Assembly: GCF_938039245.1 (NCBI RefSeq)
Contig: NZ_CALHVN010000029.1
Span: 1-23,228, forward strand
Direction of reading: 5' to 3'
DNA: 23,228 nucleotides
Source of the DNA: an uncultured Campylobacter sp.
GTDB taxonomy: Bacteria; Campylobacterota; Campylobacteria; Campylobacterales; Campylobacteraceae
Under the pieces are notes generated by a model, which searched no databases, was not told the origin of the DNA, and was given only the letters and a program-made list of their open reading frames with translations. How positions within the stretch are numbered: the first letter of the stretch is position 1; the number at the start of each line of letters is the position of its first letter. Below are positions 7,276 to 14,867 of this stretch, one piece after another. A program made the position numbers and the translations under genes.

Positions 7276-7326
7276 ATTTAATCCTTTTTGCTCTGCTTTA
7301 AATTTCGCGCGCGGCTAAATTGCGAA

Positions 7327-7332
7327 ATTATA
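7327..7332 (-). promoter_or_regulatory. -10 box of the mqnD-fliQ-murB operon
   Basis: The minus strand reads a perfect TATAAT at 7332-7327, about 52 bases before the TTG start of mqnD. It lies back to back with the plus-strand TACAAT at 7345-7350, so the two promoters overlap and could interfere. Confidence 0.55.
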
Positions 7333-7341
7333 GTAAATTTT

Positions 7342-7350
7342 TGCTACAAT
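7342..7350 (+). promoter_or_regulatory. Extended -10 promoter of the DNA methyltransferase gene
   Basis: TG, one base, then TACAAT at 7345-7350, preceded by TAAATTTT. Transcription would start near 7357, giving a leader of about 27 bases to ATG 7384. This argues against the upstream in-frame start at 7288. Confidence 0.55.
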
Positions 7351-7383
7351 CGCCATAAAAATGCGGAATTTATAAAGAAAAAT

Positions 7384-8478
7384 ATGGAAAATCAGGCGTA
7401 TTTAAAAGAGCAAATTTTAACTTATCTCGGCAACAAACGCTCGCTTTTAGGCTTCATCGAACAAGGCGTAAATATCGCAAAAGAGGCGCTTGGCAAAGAA
7501 AAACTAAGCTGCTGCGACCTTTTTAGCGGCAGCGGCATCGTGTCTCGGTTTTTAAAATCCCATGCAAGCTTCATCATCGCAAACGACCTGGAGCTTTATA
7601 GCCGCGTCACAAACGAATGCTACCTCGCAAACGCGGACGCGAAATTTAAAAAAGAGCTTGATTTTTGGCATGAAAAACTAACTAGAGAAATCGGCGCAAA
7701 TTTACGCGAGGGCTTTATCTGCGAGCTTTACGCGCCAAAGGACGAGGCAAATATCTCGGCGAGGGACCGCGTCTTTTACACGAGAAAAAACGCCGCCTAC
7801 ATTGACACTGCGCGCCAGACGATAGATACGCTCGTGCCGCGGGAGTTGCGCGTTTTTTTCGTCGCTCCGTTGCTGTATTCAGCTAGCGTACACGCTAACA
7901 CCAGCGGCATTTTCAAGGGTTTTCATAAAAACAAGGACGGCCTTGGGCAGTTTGGCGGACGCGGCAAACACGCGCTATCTCGCATCACGGCAGACATCAG
8001 CCTACTTAAGCCTGTTTTTTCAAATTTTAACGTCAAATTTGACGTGCAAAGGCGAGATGCAAATGAGCTTGCCGCCGAGCTTCCGCCGCTTGATCTAGTC
8101 TATCTCGATCCGCCTTATAACCAGCACCCCTACGGCTCGAACTACTTTATGTTAAATTTGATCGCTAGCTATGAGCGTCCGAGCGAAATCTCGCGGGTTT
8201 CGGGTATCGCGCGGGGCTGGAACCGCTCGGTGTTTAATCAAAAATCAGCCGCTGCGCCGGCATTTTTCGAGCTAATCTCAAAGCTAAAAGCTAAATTCGT
8301 GCTCATCTCGTTTAACTCCGAGGGCTTCATCGCGCGCGAGGAATTTAGCGAGAATTTAGCCGGACTTGGCGAAGTGCAAATTTTGGAGCAAAAATACAAC
8401 GCCTTTCGCGGCAGCAGAAACCTAGCCAGCCGTCCGACGCACGTTAGCGAGCTGCTTTACGTTTTAAAAAAGGCGTAA
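7384..8478 (+). CDS. Orphan D12-class adenine-N6 DNA methyltransferase
   Basis: A 364-residue alpha-class enzyme: motif X GNKRSLLGFI at about 16-25, motif I DLFSGSGIVSRFL at about 45-57 for AdoMet binding, a variable recognition region, and the catalytic DPPY at about 242-245. The order X-I-recognition-IV fits D12 (Dam-like) enzymes. No restriction gene adjoins it, so it is an orphan methylase or one with a distant partner. The C. jejuni orphan enzyme CtsM, which methylates RAATTY and marks DNA for uptake, is a candidate relative; I cannot confirm orthology by eye. The ATG at 7384 is chosen because the promoter lies just upstream. A palindrome spans its stop and the gap to recA. Confidence 0.85.
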   Translation: MENQAYLKEQILTYLGNKRSLLGFIEQGVNIAKEALGKEKLSCCDLFSGSGIVSRFLKSHASFIIANDLELYSRVTNECYLANADAKFKKELDFWHEKLTREIGANLREGFICELYAPKDEANISARDRVFYTRKNAAYIDTARQTIDTLVPRELRVFFVAPLLYSASVHANTSGIFKGFHKNKDGLGQFGGRGKHALSRITADISLLKPVFSNFNVKFDVQRRDANELAAELPPLDLVYLDPPYNQHPYGSNYFMLNLIASYERPSEISRVSGIARGWNRSVFNQKSAAAPAFFELISKLKAKFVLISFNSEGFIAREEFSENLAGLGEVQILEQKYNAFRGSRNLASRPTHVSELLYVLKKA

Positions 8479-8524
8479 ATTTAGAGCAAATTTGACCCCG
8501 CTCAAACCCGTCTCAAATTTACGC
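8473..8524. terminator. Hairpin between the methyltransferase gene and recA
   Basis: GCGTAAATTT at 8473-8482, which includes the methyltransferase stop codon, pairs perfectly with 8515-8524; GAGC/GCTC pairing is possible inside the loop. There is no clear T-run. It may limit read-through into recA. Confidence 0.35.
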
Positions 8525-8550
8525 GAATAATCAAAAATTCATCTCAAATT

Positions 8551-8559
8551 TGATAAAAT
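8551..8559 (+). promoter_or_regulatory. Extended -10 promoter of recA
   Basis: TG, one base, then TAAAAT at 8554-8559, about 32 bases before the recA ATG. I see no obvious LexA-type operator, in line with the lack of a classical SOS regulon in Campylobacter. Confidence 0.45.
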
Positions 8560-8590
8560 CAGCAAGATTATTTTAAATTTAAGGAAGCCG

Positions 8591-9691
8591 ATGGCAAAAG
8601 AAAAAGAAGAGAAAAAGATAGTCCCGCCGACAAACGATTCGGACAAGAAAAAGGCCTTAGACGCGGCTTTAAAGCAGATAGACAAAGCATTTGGCAAGGG
8701 TACGCTGATCCGCCTTGGCGACAAACAAGTCGAGGCGATAGATAGTATCTCGACCGGCTCGCTAGGGCTTGATCTAGCCCTTGGCATAGGCGGTATCCCA
8801 AAGGGCCGTATCATAGAGGTTTACGGACCTGAGAGCTCGGGTAAAACGACTCTAACGCTACACATCATCGCCGAAGCGCAAAAAGCGGGAGCCACGTGCG
8901 CCTTTATCGACGCCGAGCACGCTCTAGACGTGAAATACGCGGCAAATTTGGGCGTAGATACCGAAAATCTTTACGTCAGCCAGCCCGATTTTGGCGAACA
9001 GGCGCTTGAGATCGTAGAAAACCTCGCTAGAAGCGGCGCGGTCGAGCTTATCGTCGTGGATAGCGTCGCGGCGCTAACTCCAAAAAGCGAGATTGAGGGC
9101 GACATGGGCGATCAGCACGTAGGTCTGCAAGCTCGTCTAATGAGCCAGGCACTGCGCAAGCTCGCGGGCGTCGTGCACAAGATGAACACGACCGTGATCT
9201 TTATCAACCAAATTCGTATGAAAATCGGCGCTATGGGCTACGGTACGCCAGAGACCACTACGGGCGGTAATGCGCTTAAATTTTACGCTTCCGTGCGCCT
9301 AGACGTGCGCAAGATCGCCACTCTAAAACAAAACGAAGAGCCTATCGGCAACCGCACGAAGGTAAAAGTCGTGAAAAACAAGGTCGCGCCTCCGTTTAAA
9401 ACGGCGGAATTCGACATAATGTTCGGCGAGGGCATCAGCCGCGACGGCGAGATCATCGACTACGGCGTGAAGCTCGATATCATCGACAAAAGCGGCGCTT
9501 GGTTTAGCTACAAAGCCGCCAAAATCGGCCAAGGCCGCGAAAACGCAAAAGCCTATCTCAAAGAGCACTCGGAGATATCAGACGAGATCGTGGCGACGAT
9601 AAAAAGCTCGATCGGCCTAGATAAGCTAATAAGCAGCTCAGGCGGCAAAGACGAAGACGGCGAAAGCATAGAAGAAAATACGGAGGAATAA
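8591..9691 (+). CDS. recA: Recombinase A
   Basis: A full-length 366-residue RecA, the ATPase that forms filaments on single-stranded DNA and drives strand exchange, repair and natural transformation. Walker A GPESSGKTT lies at 79-87 and Walker B LIVVD at about 153-157; the loop region near 205-225 holds INQIRMKIGAMGY and TTGGNALKFY. The C-terminus is acidic (about 350-366), as usual. A charged N-terminal extension of about 16 residues precedes the conserved start. AAGGAA lies upstream of ATG 8591. eno follows after four bases, with its ribosome site inside the end of recA. Confidence 0.98.
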   Translation: MAKEKEEKKIVPPTNDSDKKKALDAALKQIDKAFGKGTLIRLGDKQVEAIDSISTGSLGLDLALGIGGIPKGRIIEVYGPESSGKTTLTLHIIAEAQKAGATCAFIDAEHALDVKYAANLGVDTENLYVSQPDFGEQALEIVENLARSGAVELIVVDSVAALTPKSEIEGDMGDQHVGLQARLMSQALRKLAGVVHKMNTTVIFINQIRMKIGAMGYGTPETTTGGNALKFYASVRLDVRKIATLKQNEEPIGNRTKVKVVKNKVAPPFKTAEFDIMFGEGISRDGEIIDYGVKLDIIDKSGAWFSYKAAKIGQGRENAKAYLKEHSEISDEIVATIKSSIGLDKLISSSGGKDEDGESIEENTEE

Positions 9692-9695
9692 AATA

Positions 9696-10946
9696 ATGGT
9701 ATTTATAGAAGACGTAACCGCGATAGAGGTGCTAGATAGCCGCGGCAACCCGACCGTGAAAGCAACCGTAGCTCTAAGCGACGGCACCGTAGCAAGCGCG
9801 ATAGTCCCAAGCGGCGCAAGCACGGGCAAACGCGAGGCGCTGGAGCTTCGCGATAAAGACGAAAGATACTGCGGCAAGGGCGTGCTAAGGGCCGTTGAAA
9901 ACGTAAATTCGCAGATCGCAGAGGCCGTGATCGGGCTGGATGCCTTCGATCAAAAGGCGCTTGATGACGAGATGAGGGATCTTGACGGCACCGATAACTA
10001 CTCAAATTTGGGCGCAAATGCGGTGCTTGGCGTATCTATGGCGGTAGCGCGCGCGGCGGCAAAGAGCCTTGACGTGCCTTTGTATCGATACCTAGGCGGT
10101 GCGAATGCTACTGTGCTTCCAGTGCCGATGTTTAATATCATCAACGGCGGCGCGCATGCGAACAACAGCGTGGATTTTCAAGAATTTATGATTATGCCGT
10201 TTGGATTTGATAAATTTAGCGACGCGCTGCGAGCGGCGACTGAGATTTACCACACGCTAAAAGGCCTGCTAAACGCGGTGGGTCACAGCACGGCGGTGGG
10301 CGACGAGGGTGGTTTTGCGCCAAATTTAAACGATAACGAAGAGCCGATCAAACTAATCATGCAAGCCATCGAAAAAGCAGGCTACAAAGCGGGCGAGCAG
10401 ATCAAACTAGCTCTTGACGTCGCAGCTAGCGAGCTGTACGAAAACGGCAAATATAAACTAGAAGGCAAGGAATTTAGCAGCGAAGAGCTGATAGAGCGAT
10501 ATGCGCAGCTTTGCGAGAAGTATCCGATATTTTCGATCGAAGACGGCCTAAGCGAAGACGACTGGGCGGGCTGGGCGAAGCTAACGAGCAAGCTTGGCTC
10601 TAAAGTGCAGCTCGTGGGCGACGATCTTTTCGTAACGAACGAGAAAATTTTACGCGAGGGCATCGCCAAAGGCGTAGGCAACGCGATCCTAATCAAACCA
10701 AATCAAATCGGCACCGTTAGCCAAACTATGCAGACGATCCGCCTAGCGCAGCGCAAAGGCTACCGCTGCGTGATGAGCCACAGAAGCGGCGAGAGCGAGG
10801 ATAGCTTTATCGCGGACTTCGCCGTCGCGATGAATACGGGCCAAATCAAAACAGGCGCGACCTCAAGAAGCGAACGCAACGCAAAATACAACCGCCTGCT
10901 TGAGATCGAGTGCGAGACGGACGAGTTTTTGGGAAATCAAATTTGA
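9696..10946 (+). CDS. eno: Enolase
   Basis: A 416-residue enolase converting 2-phosphoglycerate to phosphoenolpyruvate. Visible are SRGNPTVKA near residue 12, the SGASTGKREALELRD loop near 38-52, GDEGGFAPNL near 205, SIEDGLSEDDW near 282 (metal ligands), and LIKPNQIGT plus SHRSGESEDSFIADFAV near 330-375 with catalytic Lys and substrate-binding residues. The start at ATG 9696 has GGAGGA eight bases before it, within the recA end. The recA-eno pairing matches C. jejuni. The stop overlaps the TTG start of the next gene, so at least eno and that gene are coupled. Confidence 0.98.
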   Translation: MVFIEDVTAIEVLDSRGNPTVKATVALSDGTVASAIVPSGASTGKREALELRDKDERYCGKGVLRAVENVNSQIAEAVIGLDAFDQKALDDEMRDLDGTDNYSNLGANAVLGVSMAVARAAAKSLDVPLYRYLGGANATVLPVPMFNIINGGAHANNSVDFQEFMIMPFGFDKFSDALRAATEIYHTLKGLLNAVGHSTAVGDEGGFAPNLNDNEEPIKLIMQAIEKAGYKAGEQIKLALDVAASELYENGKYKLEGKEFSSEELIERYAQLCEKYPIFSIEDGLSEDDWAGWAKLTSKLGSKVQLVGDDLFVTNEKILREGIAKGVGNAILIKPNQIGTVSQTMQTIRLAQRKGYRCVMSHRSGESEDSFIADFAVAMNTGQIKTGATSRSERNAKYNRLLEIECETDEFLGNQI

Positions 10947-11212
10947 GCGAAGTCCTAGACGAATACGTCGAGAAAAAGCCGTTTGATTTCAGGCTTTTTC
11001 TCAGATTTACGCTTATAGCGTTTTGCGTGATATGTTTTGGTATCTACGTGGGCAACATAATCTTTGGCAAGCGCTCGCTAGACGTGATGCTAAGCCTGCA
11101 AGAGCAAAAAACGCAGCTAGAACGCGACGTCGAAACGCTAAAAAAACAAAACGCCCAGCTGCAAAAGGCGTATTTCGAGCTAAAAGAGCTTGAGCCTAGC
11201 AGCGGCGGGTAA
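10943..11212 (+). CDS. FtsB/DivIC-like septum formation protein
   Basis: An 89-residue bitopic membrane protein. A short cytoplasmic N-terminus is followed by one membrane helix (about 19-42) and a coiled coil (about 45-82) with SLQEQKTQLERDVETLKKQN. This is the build of FtsB/DivIC, which links FtsL and FtsQ at the division site. The TTG at 10943 overlaps the eno stop TGA and is part of an AAATTTG word; GGGA at 10931 is a weak ribosome site, so coupling to eno is likely. A GTG at 10910 would extend it into eno and is less likely. Remote family assignment rests on topology and context. Confidence 0.75.
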   Translation: MSEVLDEYVEKKPFDFRLFLRFTLIAFCVICFGIYVGNIIFGKRSLDVMLSLQEQKTQLERDVETLKKQNAQLQKAYFELKELEPSSGG

Positions 11213-11245
11213 ATTTAGCTTTATAAATTTAAAAACGGGGGAGTT

Positions 11246-11989
11246 ATGAAAATCGGTAAAATTTGGCTTTTGGTGCTGGCCTGCGGGCTGGCTTTTGGCA
11301 GAGAAAATCCTTTTGCGCCCTCGGGCGATGTAAACGCGAGCATGGCTAGCAGCAACGTCGTGGAAAATTTGCCGCCTTTTGAGAAGCAAAATTTCAAATT
11401 TCCCGCCGACGCTAGAAACTTCATCTCCGTCACGCTAAAATACAAAAGCCTCGACGGCAGCATCAAGGAAAAAACCGTCGACATAAACAAAAGCATCTCG
11501 TGGCAGGATGAGTTTTTGCTAAGCAAGATCGCAGTACCAGTCGTCGTAGAAAAGCCCGACGTCTCGGTCACTAAAGAGGAGCCAAAAGCCGCCGCGATAG
11601 ACGTCGCGCCAAAGCCTACCGAGCGCAACATGACCGTGCAGGAGCCGCTAAAAGACGTCGTCATAAAGCCGCTTGAAAAGCCGCAACCGCAAAAGCAGAT
11701 CGTCTATAAGCAGACGAAATTTGAGATCTATCCGATGCAGATCAAGATCCTCACGACCGACGAGAAGCTAAAGGACTACTCGATCGACAAAGGCACCAAG
11801 GTCGTGATAGACTTCGCCTCGCAAACGGACGTAAACACGAGAAAAGACGAGCTTGACTGCGGCGCGTTTAAAACGGCGCTTTTTGGCTCGCACGGTAAAT
11901 TTTACCGCGTAGTTTTTGATCTCGACGGCAGTTATAAGCACGAGATCGAAAAGACGCAGGACGGGTATCTGCTAAAGCTATCTAGATAA
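11246..11989 (+). CDS. Secreted AMIN-domain-like protein, CgpA-like N-glycoprotein candidate
   Basis: A 247-residue exported protein. The N-terminal 18 residues form a signal peptide (MKIGKIWLLVLACGLAFG) with a likely cut after Gly18. The middle is Pro/Lys/Val-rich and the C-terminal 90 residues (KFEIYPMQIKILTTDEKLKD onward) resemble an AMIN-type beta domain for peptidoglycan or envelope binding. Three bacterial N-glycosylation sequons D/E-X-N-X-S/T are present: DVNAS (Asn30), DINKS (Asn81) and ERNMT (Asn128). Its position after recA-eno-ftsB matches the place of CgpA (Cj1670c) in C. jejuni, a known PglB target. GGGGGAG lies before ATG 11246. It is the last gene of the operon, followed by a hairpin. 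Confidence 0.75.
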   Translation: MKIGKIWLLVLACGLAFGRENPFAPSGDVNASMASSNVVENLPPFEKQNFKFPADARNFISVTLKYKSLDGSIKEKTVDINKSISWQDEFLLSKIAVPVVVEKPDVSVTKEEPKAAAIDVAPKPTERNMTVQEPLKDVVIKPLEKPQPQKQIVYKQTKFEIYPMQIKILTTDEKLKDYSIDKGTKVVIDFASQTDVNTRKDELDCGAFKTALFGSHGKFYRVVFDLDGSYKHEIEKTQDGYLLKLSR

Positions 11990-11997
11990 ATTTGATT

Positions 11998-12025
11998 TTT
12001 ACGCGCCGAGCTTTCGGCGTGTAAA
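11998..12025 (+). terminator. Terminator hairpin after the recA-eno-ftsB-cgpA operon
   Basis: A 12-bp stem (11998-12009 with 12014-12025, one G-T pair) closed by a four-base loop, nine bases after the cgpA-like stop. The tail AAATTTG is not a pure T-run, but T's are paired in the stem base. This is the best terminator candidate in the window. The rest of the gap to 12213 is AAATTT-rich spacer. Confidence 0.6.
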
Positions 12026-12213
12026 TTTGCACCGATAATTTCTCGCGGCAAGGACTAAATTTGAGCCTTCGCCGCGTTTTTAAATTTGGCTTTAAAATTT
12101 AGCCGAATTTGCCTTGATTTATTTTCCCTGCTTTTTCAGATTTTGCCCCCAATTTCACTCAAATTTAACTGCCCTTTGGCTAAGATTTCGCGAATTTGAC
12201 TTAAGGGATAAAT

Positions 12214-13515
12214 TTGAACAAACTCACACTTAGCCTCGCCGCTCTTTGCCTCATCGTTTTCGTAAATTTTATTTACGAAAAACTATCCGGCCCTACTCGC
12301 TTTGTAGTCACTGCTGATACTAAAATAATCCCGGGTTCCGAGCTAAGCAAATACGTAACGCAAGAGGAGATAGACGACTTTGCTTTTAGATATTGGGATA
12401 TAGATAAGCAGATAAAAGATGGCGCATTTGTGGAAAATTTCCGTAAGCTTTTAAAATCAAAGCAAACGAATCAAATTTTAAAATTTATGCAAGATAATAA
12501 CATTAGCGTAGACTCTCCACTAATAGATGGCGTTACTCCTTTGATGTACGCTAGCTTTTACGACGACGAAGCCACGGCAAAAAGGCTTATAGATATGGGC
12601 GCAAACGCTCGCGCGCAAGATAACTACAAACTCTCGCCCCTGGCCTACGCCATAGAAAACAACTCGACAAAGACCGCTAAGCTGCTGCTTGATAGCGGGG
12701 TTAAGTTTGATGAAGTAAAGGCGGTGCAGTACTACATAGATCCTCCGTTTTATAACAACATCGAAAAGCTTATCATAGACGGAGACGACGTAAAGATAAT
12801 ATTTGAAGACAACTATCAAGTTAACAAGGAATCCAAAGACGCAAATAACCCCATGAGGTATATAGTATGGCATAACTATGTCGAAATGGCCGATATAGTC
12901 CTTGCTAGCGGGTATAAACCAAAACTAGACGATCATCCCAATACGTTTTTTCACGGACTAAGAGACGATTCTGATTTTATGCGATCTTTATATATCTCGC
13001 TAGATAGTCACCCGGACTACGAACCCATGCTAGAGCTTCTTTTAAAATACGACGTCGTAGGGCAGCCCACTAAAGAGGAGCTAAAGAAGGCGTACGAGGA
13101 GTGCTATAAAAAGCGCAAGGGATGGATTGATTATAAAGAAAACTATATCTATAAAATGAATCAAGGCAGAGACGAAGAGGCCGAAGAAAAGATACAAAGA
13201 ACCAATAATAAATACAAATATGCTCCTTACTGGCACATATATCAAGACGGCCTTTTGCAATACAAACCAAAGCCGATAGACCCGAAAAAGATAGAAGAAT
13301 TTGACAAAGAAATAAATTTCTATAATCCGCATTGCCCTGATCAAAATGCTACGTTTAAAGACATTAGGGCTTTTATCAAATGGGCAAACGAAATGGAAAA
13401 ACGAGACGGGATCAAGAGCGCTATAGGTAGAGCCGAAAGTGGCATGGCCCAGGTGATTTACGTAGATAGCAACCGAAGTAAATCAGACTCAAACTCAAAT
13501 TTACAAAGCAAATAG
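12214..13515 (+). CDS. Exported ankyrin-repeat protein with N-glycosylation sequons
   Basis: A 433-residue protein. The N-terminus (about 4-20) is a signal anchor or signal peptide. Ankyrin repeats are clear at about 105-135 (DGVTPLMYASFYDDEATAKR) and 138-168 (SPLAYAIENN, KTAKLLLDSG), with degenerate ones to about 285; the rest is charged, helical and Tyr/Lys-rich. Ankyrin repeats bind protein partners; the partner is unknown. Periplasmic exposure is supported by PglB sequons: DQNAT (Asn378), the preferred C. jejuni form, plus DNNIS (Asn96), ENNST (Asn150) and DSNRS (Asn420). The start is TTG 12214, within AAATTTG, with AAGGGA upstream. From about 12300 on, codon use is more AT-rich than recA/eno, which may reflect transfer. 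Confidence 0.75.
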   Translation: MNKLTLSLAALCLIVFVNFIYEKLSGPTRFVVTADTKIIPGSELSKYVTQEEIDDFAFRYWDIDKQIKDGAFVENFRKLLKSKQTNQILKFMQDNNISVDSPLIDGVTPLMYASFYDDEATAKRLIDMGANARAQDNYKLSPLAYAIENNSTKTAKLLLDSGVKFDEVKAVQYYIDPPFYNNIEKLIIDGDDVKIIFEDNYQVNKESKDANNPMRYIVWHNYVEMADIVLASGYKPKLDDHPNTFFHGLRDDSDFMRSLYISLDSHPDYEPMLELLLKYDVVGQPTKEELKKAYEECYKKRKGWIDYKENYIYKMNQGRDEEAEEKIQRTNNKYKYAPYWHIYQDGLLQYKPKPIDPKKIEEFDKEINFYNPHCPDQNATFKDIRAFIKWANEMEKRDGIKSAIGRAESGMAQVIYVDSNRSKSDSNSNLQSK

Positions 13516-13530
13516 ATAAAAGGAGATAAA

Positions 13531-13569
13531 ATGTCAGGGGGAAAATTTGATAGAGCGGAGCTTGCCTAA
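13531..13569 (+). pseudogene. 12-codon ORF with a strong ribosome site, possibly frameshifted
   Basis: AAAGGAGATAAA directly precedes an ATG, an ideal Shine-Dalgarno arrangement 15 bases after the ankyrin gene's stop, yet the frame ends after 12 codons (MSGGKFDRAELA). Shifting by one base at 13567 lets the reading continue for another 16 codons (KAVEVTAERGRFDSAV). It may be a broken small gene, a leader peptide or a coincidence. A 6-bp hairpin (13571-13576 with 13582-13587) overlaps the join. Confidence 0.3.
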
Positions 13570-13675
13570 AGCGGTGGAGGTCACCGCTGAGCGCGGGAGA
13601 TTTGACTCCGCAGTTTAAGTAGTGAGGCGCCAACTAGAAGCGGCTTGCCGTCAAATTTGGCCTAACGGTCTAGGT

Positions 13676-13703
13676 TTTAGCCTTGCAACAAGGCGCGGCT
13701 AAA
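13676..13703. terminator. Candidate bidirectional terminator hairpin
   Basis: TTTAGCC at 13676-13682 pairs with GGCTAAA at 13697-13703. An alternative tight stem GCCTTG-CAA-CAAGGC (13680-13694) overlaps it, so two exclusive foldings are possible. It lies between convergent genes. Confidence 0.35.
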
Positions 13704-13825
13704 TCCGCAAACGTCGCAACCGATCTAAAATTTACGATCTGCGCTCGGCTAAGGCTAGAATCGCTTGGGCTCGTCCGTGCGTAAATTTACCCCGCCTTTT
13801 AACTTTGCTCGGCGCAAATTTGGCT

Positions 13826-14323
13826 TTATTTATCCGCACTTTTGCCGGCTTTTTTGGCTTCTAAAAACTCCTCGTAGCGGCGGTCGATGATTTGTTTGAC
13901 CTCGGCATAGTTTTGCGGCGAGTTTTTTATGTAAAAATAGGCGTTGTCGAAGTTTTTATCACCGAATTTGCGCGCGACGAAATCGTCGTAATCCTGCAAA
14001 TACCAGCCGTGAGTTTTAGCAAATTTCGTGCGGCCAGTGGTGTAGTAGGCCTTCGCAAACGCCTTGCCAGCGGCATTTAGCGCGTCGCTATCCAGCACGC
14101 CGTCCATGGCGTCGAAGAAATACCCGCGATAATCAAAGCTATCATCCATCCGCGCTATATCGTCCGCGAAATCCACCGCGAAGTCCTTGGAATAGAGCTT
14201 GCGCTCCACGCACCAGCGGAAGAAAAACGCGATGTGCGTCGCGCCGTTTTCATGCGGGATGTCCGTCGGCGCGTTTTTCGCGCCCCAGTGCCATTTTGCC
14301 TTGTCGTAGGTTACGTAGGCCAT
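13826..14323 (-). CDS. DUF7832-like protein of unknown function
   Basis: A 165-residue soluble protein. The N-terminus has the pattern YDKAKWHWGAKNAPTDIP followed by GATHIAFFFRWCVERKLYS (about 6-45). To my knowledge this W-H-x-G ... ATHI ... W pattern is typical of DUF7832 proteins; function unknown. The rest is acidic and aromatic, and the C-terminus (about 135-165) is a charged helix. The start ATG 14323 has AAAGGAGG six bases before it, and a TAAAAT box lies at 14353-14348. It diverges from the SemiSWEET gene and converges with the ankyrin gene. The family assignment comes from memory of the motif. Confidence 0.7.
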   Translation of the reverse strand: MAYVTYDKAKWHWGAKNAPTDIPHENGATHIAFFFRWCVERKLYSKDFAVDFADDIARMDDSFDYRGYFFDAMDGVLDSDALNAAGKAFAKAYYTTGRTKFAKTHGWYLQDYDDFVARKFGDKNFDNAYFYIKNSPQNYAEVKQIIDRRYEEFLEAKKAGKSADK

Positions 14324-14347
14324 TTCGTCCTCCTTTGAAATCGGCGT

Positions 14348-14353
14348 ATTTTA
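14348..14353 (-). promoter_or_regulatory. Candidate -10 of the DUF7832-like gene
   Basis: The minus strand reads TAAAAT at 14353-14348, 25 bases before the ATG and after an AAATTT-rich stretch. Confidence 0.4.
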
Positions 14354-14431
14354 CTAAATTTAGCTTTGCTTAGCGTAAGGACTCGCCCGCTGCTGGTAAA
14401 TTTAGCGCTTGATTATCACAACTAAAAAGGA

Positions 14432-14437
14432 TATAAT
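14432..14437 (+). promoter_or_regulatory. -10 box of the SemiSWEET gene
   Basis: A perfect TATAAT 25 bases before ATG 14463. It lies downstream of the alternative in-frame start at 14409, which supports the shorter protein. Confidence 0.6.
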
Positions 14438-14462
14438 GCCGCTTTTATTTCAAAGGAGAAAA

Positions 14463-14720
14463 ATGAGCGAGAAAAATTTACAAATTTTAGGCTGGATAGG
14501 CACGTGCTTGTCGGTCATTATGTATATTTCCTACATCCCGCAGATAATGGGCAACCTCGAAGGCAACAAAACGCCTTTTATCCAGCCTCTAGCCGCAGCG
14601 ATAAACTGCACGATCTGGACTAGCTACGGCCTACTAAAAGCTAAAAGAGACTACCCGCTAGCGGCTGCGAATTTGCCCGGCATCATCTTTGGACTTTTGG
14701 CGACGATAACGGCGTTTTAA
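14463..14720 (+). CDS. SemiSWEET-family sugar transporter
   Basis: An 85-residue membrane protein with three hydrophobic helices (about 7-27, 40-58, 64-84). The PQ motif is in YISYIPQIMGNL (Pro26-Gln27), and INCTIWTSYGLLK at about 47-59 carries the conserved Asn and Trp. SemiSWEETs dimerise to make a pore for sugars; a bacterial substrate is rarely known. AAAGGAG precedes ATG 14463. It stands alone, diverging from the DUF7832-like gene. Confidence 0.9.
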   Translation: MSEKNLQILGWIGTCLSVIMYISYIPQIMGNLEGNKTPFIQPLAAAINCTIWTSYGLLKAKRDYPLAAANLPGIIFGLLATITAF

Positions 14721-14867
14721 GGGGCAAAGATCGCTAAATTTACCGATACGGCGAAGTTAAATTTGATATTTTTTGACGCGAGTTTCGGCGGCTCAAATTT
14801 GTAAATTCGACTTCAAATTTGAGTGCAAATTTTCTGAATTGTTTTGCTGTATTTTTAATATCTTGAT

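Larger units (their letters stand above)
13516..13825. other. Spacer between converging genes
   Basis: Apart from the 12-codon ORF at 13531, no gene is seen. Hairpins at 13571-13587 and 13676-13703 could terminate the plus-strand ankyrin gene and the minus-strand DUF7832-like gene, which converge here. Confidence 0.6.

Noticed and set aside
7288..7383. Longer N-terminus for the DNA methyltransferase
   Set aside because: The region holds two promoters, and the added residues are unlike the family.
8539..8814. Minus-strand open frames opposite the recA start
   Set aside because: Antisense to recA, with Ser/Pro-rich low-sense translation.
9703..10017. Minus-strand open frame opposite eno
   Set aside because: Arg/Leu-rich translation antisense to a clear enolase; a shadow frame.
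11840..11860. DVNTR in the CgpA-like protein as a fourth sequon
   Set aside because: The position two after Asn is Arg, not Ser or Thr.
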